Source of the DNA: Tundrisphaera sp051175315
Lineage (GTDB): Bacteria; Planctomycetota; Planctomycetia; Isosphaerales; Isosphaeraceae
DNA length: 64,000 nt
NCBI RefSeq assembly: GCF_051175315.1
Contig: NZ_CP195100.1
Coordinates: 744,001 to 808,000, forward strand
Direction: 5' to 3'
Positions within the stretch are counted from its first letter, which is position 1. Each line of letters begins with the position of its first letter. The notes under the pieces are model-generated. The model was given only the letters and a program-made list of their open reading frames with translations. It did not search any database and had not been told where the DNA came from. The position numbers and the translations under genes were made by a program. This document shows, one piece after another, positions 59,898 to 64,000 of this stretch.

Positions 59898-62870
59898 ATG
59901 ATCCTGCCGCTGTGCCTCGCCCTGCTCGCCCAGCCGGGGACGGACGCCCCCCCGGCCTTCCCGCGCACGCCGCCGACCGAGCCGGCCGCGGCGGCGGCGA
60001 CCTTCCGGGTCCGCGACGGCTTCCGCATGGACCTCCTCGCCGCCGAGCCCCTGGTGATGGACCCGGTCGCGGCGGCCTACGACGAGGACGGGCGGCTGTT
60101 CGTCGTCGAGATGTCCGACTATCCCCACGTCAAGGCGGAGAACGACAAGCCCTTCGCCGAGAACACCCTCGACCCGCCGGTCGGCCGGCTCAAGCGGCTG
60201 GTCGATCGGGATGGCGACGGCACCTTCGACGAAGCCTCGATCCTGGCCGACAAGCTGTCGTGGCCGACCGGGGTGGCGATCTGGAAGGGCGGGGCCTTCG
60301 TCGCGGCCACGCCGAGCATCTGGTACATCAAGGACGCCGACGGCGACGGGCGGGCCGAGATCCGCGAGGAGGTCTATCGAGGCTTCCGCAAGTACAACGT
60401 CCAGGCCGTGATGAACAACCTCCAGTGGGGCCTGGACCACGCCATCTACGGGGCCGGGTCGAGCAACGGCGGCGACGTCCGGCCGGCCGATGATCCCGCG
60501 GCGGCAGCCGTCACGGTCCTCCGCCGCGACTTCCGGTTCTCGCCGGGATCGCGGTCGTTCGAGGCGATCTCCGGCGGGGCCCGGTTCGGCAACACCTTCG
60601 ACGACTGGGGCAATCGCTTCCTCTGCGACATCCGCAACCCGGCCGAGCATGTCGTCCTGCCCGCCCGCTACCTGGCCCGGAACCCGAAGCTGGCGGTGCC
60701 CAAAGCCCTGCACGACATCGCCCCGGCCGGCGACTCGATCCCGATGTTCCGGATCAGCCCGCCCGAGCCCTGGCGCGACTTCCGGGCCCGGCGCTGGGCC
60801 GGACGCGGCAAGGTCATGCCCCGGAGCGAGCTGGTCGGCGCCGGCTTCCTCACCTCCGCCAGCGGGCTGACCGCCTACCGAGGGGACGCCTACCCGCCCG
60901 CGTATCGCGGGCAATTGCTGCTCGGGGAGGTCGCCAACAACCTCGTCCACCGGATGGCCGTGGAGCCCGACGGCGTCACCTTCCGCGCCCATCGCGCCGA
61001 CGACGGGGCCGAGTTCGTCGCGTCGACCGACACCTGGTTTCGCCCGGTCAACTTCGTCAACGCCCCGGACGGCACGCTCCACGTCCTGGACATGTACCGC
61101 GAGACGATCGAGCACCCCTGGTCGATCCCCGACGACATCAAGGCCGCGCTCGACCTCCGGAGCGGCGAGGATCGCGGCCGGATCTACCGCCTGGCCCCGC
61201 CCGGATTCGCCCATCGGCCGACTCCCAAACTCTCCGAGGCCACGACCGCCGCCCTGGTGGCCCTGCTGGAACACCCCAACGCCTGGCACCGCGACACGGC
61301 CCACCGGCTCCTGTTCGAACGGCAGGACCGGGGGGCGATCGCGCCGCTCCGGGCCCTGCTCCGGGACAGCAAGGAGCCGCTCGGCCGGCTCCACGCGCTC
61401 CGGTCGCTCGACGGGCTCGGCGGGCTGGACGATGCCGACCTGCTGGTCGCGCTCAACGACCCGGACCCGGGCGTCCGCGAGCATGCCGTGGCGCTGGCGG
61501 AGCCGAGGCTGGCGAAGTCGGCCCCGCTCCGGGGCAAGGTCGTGGCCCTGGCCGCCGACCCGGCGGCGCGGGTCCGGTTCCAGGTCGCGTTCAGCCTGGG
61601 CGAGATCGCGAACTCCGGGCCGGACGCGGTCCCGGCCCTCGCGACGATCGCGGCCCGCGACGCGGGCGACGCCTGGATCCGCACGGCGGTGCTCAGCTCG
61701 GCCTCGGAGGTCGCGGCCCCGCTGTTCTTCGCGATCACTGCCGGAGACCGCGCGGGCCTCCCACCGGATGCGGTCCTGGTCCTGAAGTCCCTGGCCGGCC
61801 AGGTCGGGGCGGCGGGCGACCTCGGGGCCGCTTCCGGCCTGCTCGGTCGCCTCCGCGACGGTTTCACGGCCGAGGCCCGCGAGGAGATCCTGCTGGGGCT
61901 GGGCGAGGGGCTCGGCCGGGTCGGGCGGGTGAGCGTCCTCGCCGCGGCGGCCCGGGATCCCGACGCCGCCGGGCTGGTGCGATCGACCCTGGCCGACGCG
62001 GCCGGCGCGGCCCGCGACGACCAGGCCCCGCCCGCCCGCCGCGAGCGGGCCATCGCCCTGCTGGCCCTGGACGATTTCGGCCGGGCCCGCGACGCCCTCG
62101 GCCCGCTGCTGGTGCCGGGCCAGCCGCAGGCGATCCAGGTCGCGGCGGCCCGGGCCCTGGCGAAGTTCCCGGATGCGGAGGTCGCCCCGCTCCTGATCGG
62201 GCGATGGCCGGGCCTCTCCCCCGCGACACGGGCCGAGGTGATCGCCCGCCTGCTCTCGCGGCCCGCCTGGGCCTCGGCCCTGCTGGCGGCGGTCGAATCC
62301 GGCGCCGTCCCGGCCTCGGTCATCCCGGCCGCCAACCGGACACGGCTCCTGGCCGACCGCGACCCGAAGACCCAGGCGTTGGCCAGGGCCCTGTTCGGCG
62401 GGGCCTCCCCCGGCCCGAGGGGGGAAGCCTTCGCGAAGTATCGCCCGGCCCTGGACCTCCCCGCCGACCGGGCCCGGGGGGAGAAGGTCTTCGATCGCGA
62501 ATGCATCGCCTGTCACAAGCTCGGCCAGCGGGGCAACGCCGTGGGGCCGAACCTCGCCTCGATCCGGCGCCGGGCGCCCGACGAGGTGCTGCTCCACATC
62601 GTCGACCCGAACCGCGAGGTCGCGCCCGATTATATGGACTATGCGGTGACCCTGTCCGACGGCCGCACCGTGGGCGGGCTGATCGCCGGCGAGACCGCCG
62701 CGAGCCTGACCCTCGTGGGGGCCGGCGGCGTCCCCGAGACCGTCCTACGATCGGAGGTCGAGGGGATCGTCGGCACGGGCAAGTCGCTCATGCCCGAGGG
62801 GCTGGAGGGGCGGATCGCCCCGCAGGAGATGGCCGACCTGATTTCTTTCTTGCTGGGGCTCCAGGAATGA
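59898..62870 (+). CDS. PVC-type c-heme protein with propeller and HEAT repeats
   Basis: Protein of 990 residues. The start MILPLCLALLAQ is a short export-like segment. The propeller-like region (about 40-430) contains DGRLFVVEMSDYPHVKAEN and LQWGLDHAIYGAGSSNGG; HEAT-like helical repeats follow to about 800 (LVALLEHPNAWHRDTAHRLLF, LVALNDPDPGVREHAVALA); and a c-heme domain carries ECIACHKLG at about 869-873 with later Met ligand candidates (SLMPEG). The family is widespread in planctomycetes and its reaction is unknown. It sits 30 bp after the DegT gene and its stop overlaps the next start (ATGA at 62867-62870). Confidence 0.9.
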   Translation: MILPLCLALLAQPGTDAPPAFPRTPPTEPAAAAATFRVRDGFRMDLLAAEPLVMDPVAAAYDEDGRLFVVEMSDYPHVKAENDKPFAENTLDPPVGRLKRLVDRDGDGTFDEASILADKLSWPTGVAIWKGGAFVAATPSIWYIKDADGDGRAEIREEVYRGFRKYNVQAVMNNLQWGLDHAIYGAGSSNGGDVRPADDPAAAAVTVLRRDFRFSPGSRSFEAISGGARFGNTFDDWGNRFLCDIRNPAEHVVLPARYLARNPKLAVPKALHDIAPAGDSIPMFRISPPEPWRDFRARRWAGRGKVMPRSELVGAGFLTSASGLTAYRGDAYPPAYRGQLLLGEVANNLVHRMAVEPDGVTFRAHRADDGAEFVASTDTWFRPVNFVNAPDGTLHVLDMYRETIEHPWSIPDDIKAALDLRSGEDRGRIYRLAPPGFAHRPTPKLSEATTAALVALLEHPNAWHRDTAHRLLFERQDRGAIAPLRALLRDSKEPLGRLHALRSLDGLGGLDDADLLVALNDPDPGVREHAVALAEPRLAKSAPLRGKVVALAADPAARVRFQVAFSLGEIANSGPDAVPALATIAARDAGDAWIRTAVLSSASEVAAPLFFAITAGDRAGLPPDAVLVLKSLAGQVGAAGDLGAASGLLGRLRDGFTAEAREEILLGLGEGLGRVGRVSVLAAAARDPDAAGLVRSTLADAAGAARDDQAPPARRERAIALLALDDFGRARDALGPLLVPGQPQAIQVAAARALAKFPDAEVAPLLIGRWPGLSPATRAEVIARLLSRPAWASALLAAVESGAVPASVIPAANRTRLLADRDPKTQALARALFGGASPGPRGEAFAKYRPALDLPADRARGEKVFDRECIACHKLGQRGNAVGPNLASIRRRAPDEVLLHIVDPNREVAPDYMDYAVTLSDGRTVGGLIAGETAASLTLVGAGGVPETVLRSEVEGIVGTGKSLMPEGLEGRIAPQEMADLISFLLGLQE

Positions 62871-63670
62871 CCGGCCCGCCCTCGTTCCCGATCTGGGACC
62901 TCCACACCCACCTGTCCGGTGTCCCCGGCCGCACCCCCGACGAGGTCATGGCCGCGCTGATGTCGTCCGCCGAGCGGATGGGGATCGAGCGGGTGTGCGT
63001 CTACATGGGGTTCCCCTGGTCCCACGACCCGTCTCCCGACGACATGAGGCGGCAGAACGACCAGGTGCTCCAGGCCCTCAACCACTGGCACGACCGGGCG
63101 TTCGGATTCGTCTACCTCAACCCGAAGCACGCCGAGGCGAGCCTCGCGGAGATCGACCGCTGCGTCCGCGACGGCCCGATGGTCGGCGTGAAGCTGTGGG
63201 TCGCCGTCCGGGCCAACGACCCCCGGCTCGACCCGATCGTCGAGCGGGCCTCGGCGCTCAAGGCGGTGATCTTCCAGCACACCTGGATGAAGGTCGCCGG
63301 CAACCTCCCCGGCGAGTCGACCCCCATGGATCTGGCCGAGCTGGCCGCCAGGCACCCCGGGTCCTCGTTCCTGTGCGGCCACTCCGGGGCGGACTGGGAG
63401 CCGGGCATCCGGGCTGTCCGCTCGCTCCCGAACGTCGCCGTGGACCTGGCCGGCGGCGACCCGACGGCCGGGATCACCGAGATGGCCGTGCGCGAGCTGG
63501 GGGCGGAACGGGTGGTCTACGGCAGCGATGCTGGCGGGCGGAGCTTCGCCTCGCAACTGGCCAAGGTGACCGGGGCCGACCTCCCGGGCGAAGCCAAAAA
63601 ACTCATCCTGGCCGGCAACCTCAAACGCCTGCTCGCCCCCATCCTGGCCGCGAAGGGGGTGAAGCCATGA
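62867..63670 (+). CDS. Amidohydrolase-2 family protein, HxH intact
   Basis: Protein of 267 residues without signal peptide. The metal motif is IWDLHTHLSG with H13 and H15; other candidate ligands are IFQHTW, FLCGHSGADWE and the late aspartate in VVYGSDAGG near residue 220. The barrel resembles that of the protein at 56831, including the string G(D/A)DWE after a histidine. It starts inside the stop of the heme protein and its own stop overlaps the next start (63667-63670), so the three genes may be translationally coupled. Confidence 0.87.
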   Translation: MTGPPSFPIWDLHTHLSGVPGRTPDEVMAALMSSAERMGIERVCVYMGFPWSHDPSPDDMRRQNDQVLQALNHWHDRAFGFVYLNPKHAEASLAEIDRCVRDGPMVGVKLWVAVRANDPRLDPIVERASALKAVIFQHTWMKVAGNLPGESTPMDLAELAARHPGSSFLCGHSGADWEPGIRAVRSLPNVAVDLAGGDPTAGITEMAVRELGAERVVYGSDAGGRSFASQLAKVTGADLPGEAKKLILAGNLKRLLAPILAAKGVKP

Positions 63671-64000
63671 CCGGCCGGATCGTCGATGCGAACGTGAACC
63701 TGTCGCGCTGGCCCACCCGCCGGCTCCCGCTGGACGAGACGGGCAAGCTCGCCGCCAAACTGCGATCGCTCGGCGTGGAGGAGGCGTGGGCGGGAACTTT
63801 TGACGGCCTGCTCCACAAGGATCTCGCCTCCGCCAACGATCGGTTGGCCCGGGAGTGCCGCGAGATCTCGGCCATTCGCCTCGTCCCGTTCGGGACGGTC
63901 AACCCGCTCCTGCCCGACTGGGAGGAAGACCTGCGGCGCTGCGCCGAGGACCACCGGATGCCGGGCATCCGCGTCTATCCGGCCTACCACGGCTACGGGC
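63667..64000 (+). CDS. Amidohydrolase-2-like protein without HxH, 5' part only
   Basis: The first 111 residues are present; the gene runs off the window. It is a paralogue of the HxH-lacking protein at 57724: both have the core VNP-x-x-x-x-WE(E/D)DL and G(I/L)R(V/L)YP-x-x-H. The metal site is again altered, IVDANVNLS giving Asn9 and Asn11 where HxH is expected. Together with the HxH-bearing protein it overlaps, it repeats the pair at 56831/57724. What follows outside the window is unknown. Confidence 0.8.
   Translation, partial: MTGRIVDANVNLSRWPTRRLPLDETGKLAAKLRSLGVEEAWAGTFDGLLHKDLASANDRLARECREISAIRLVPFGTVNPLLPDWEEDLRRCAEDHRMPGIRVYPAYHGYG

Noticed and set aside
58722..62597. A 1291-codon minus-strand frame opposite the DegT and heme genes
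   Set aside because: Antisense shadow; DegT and c-heme motifs lie on the plus strand, in frame and with ribosome sites.

Overview
This window looks like chromosomal DNA of a high-GC planctomycete, probably of the Isosphaeraceae/Gemmataceae type. The inference rests on very GC-rich codon use and on proteins typical of that phylum: two PVC-type c-heme propeller proteins, a LEPR-XLL-type surface protein, Tat-exported Gfo/Idh/MocA, aldo/keto reductase and amidohydrolase proteins, a fused MFS/spermidine-synthase protein, a WD40-caspase-like protein, and many small N-P-[Y/F]-x-x-P membrane proteins. I saw no rRNA, tRNA, CRISPR array, insertion sequence, integrase or phage gene. All function calls come from reading motifs; no database search was run.

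Layout. 0.1-4.7 kb: an ABC-2 permease, then on the minus strand a zinc-ribbon membrane protein, a tetraether-synthase-like radical SAM enzyme and an Lgt-like diacylglyceryl transferase. 4.9-11.4 kb: a MscS channel with four N-terminal repeats, a DUF4139 protein, a GNAT-DinB fusion and a pyridoxamine-phosphate-oxidase-like protein. 11.4-13.3 kb: a broken gene remnant, a macro-domain gene and tsaE, with two copies of a 120-bp two-hairpin repeat. 13.3-22.7 kb: a WD40/PDZ/caspase-like protein, an outer-membrane-barrel-like protein and a 1420-residue LEPR-XLL protein. 23.0-29.8 kb: a tightly coupled operon RDD, SpoIIM-like, membrane protein, DUF4129, DUF4350-like lipoprotein, MoxR, DUF58. 29.8-32.9 kb: four membrane proteins, three of them tandem paralogues. 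33-38.7 kb: redoxin, MFS/spermidine synthase, a small membrane protein, PfkB kinase and sugar transferase. 38.9-45.9 kb: Gfo/Idh/MocA, PVC heme protein, and a histidine kinase/sigma-54 regulator pair. 46-53.4 kb: a double thioredoxin protein, AKR, bestrophin, Hsp20 with a possible sigma-54 promoter, methyltransferase and small secreted proteins. 53.4-64 kb: amidohydrolase, Tat-exported AKR, nuclease, and an operon-like run of two amidohydrolases, a Tat-exported DegT-type PLP protein, a PVC heme protein and two more amidohydrolases, the last cut by the window edge.

The best candidate for an undescribed system is the run at 56.8-64.0 kb. Two pairs of amidohydrolases, each made of one member with the HxH metal motif and one without it, bracket an apparently exported aminotransferase-fold protein and a c-heme/HEAT protein, with stop/start overlaps at several junctions. 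Second in line are the radical SAM/Lgt-like gene set at 1.8-4.7 kb and the duplicated two-hairpin element at 11.8 and 12.7 kb.
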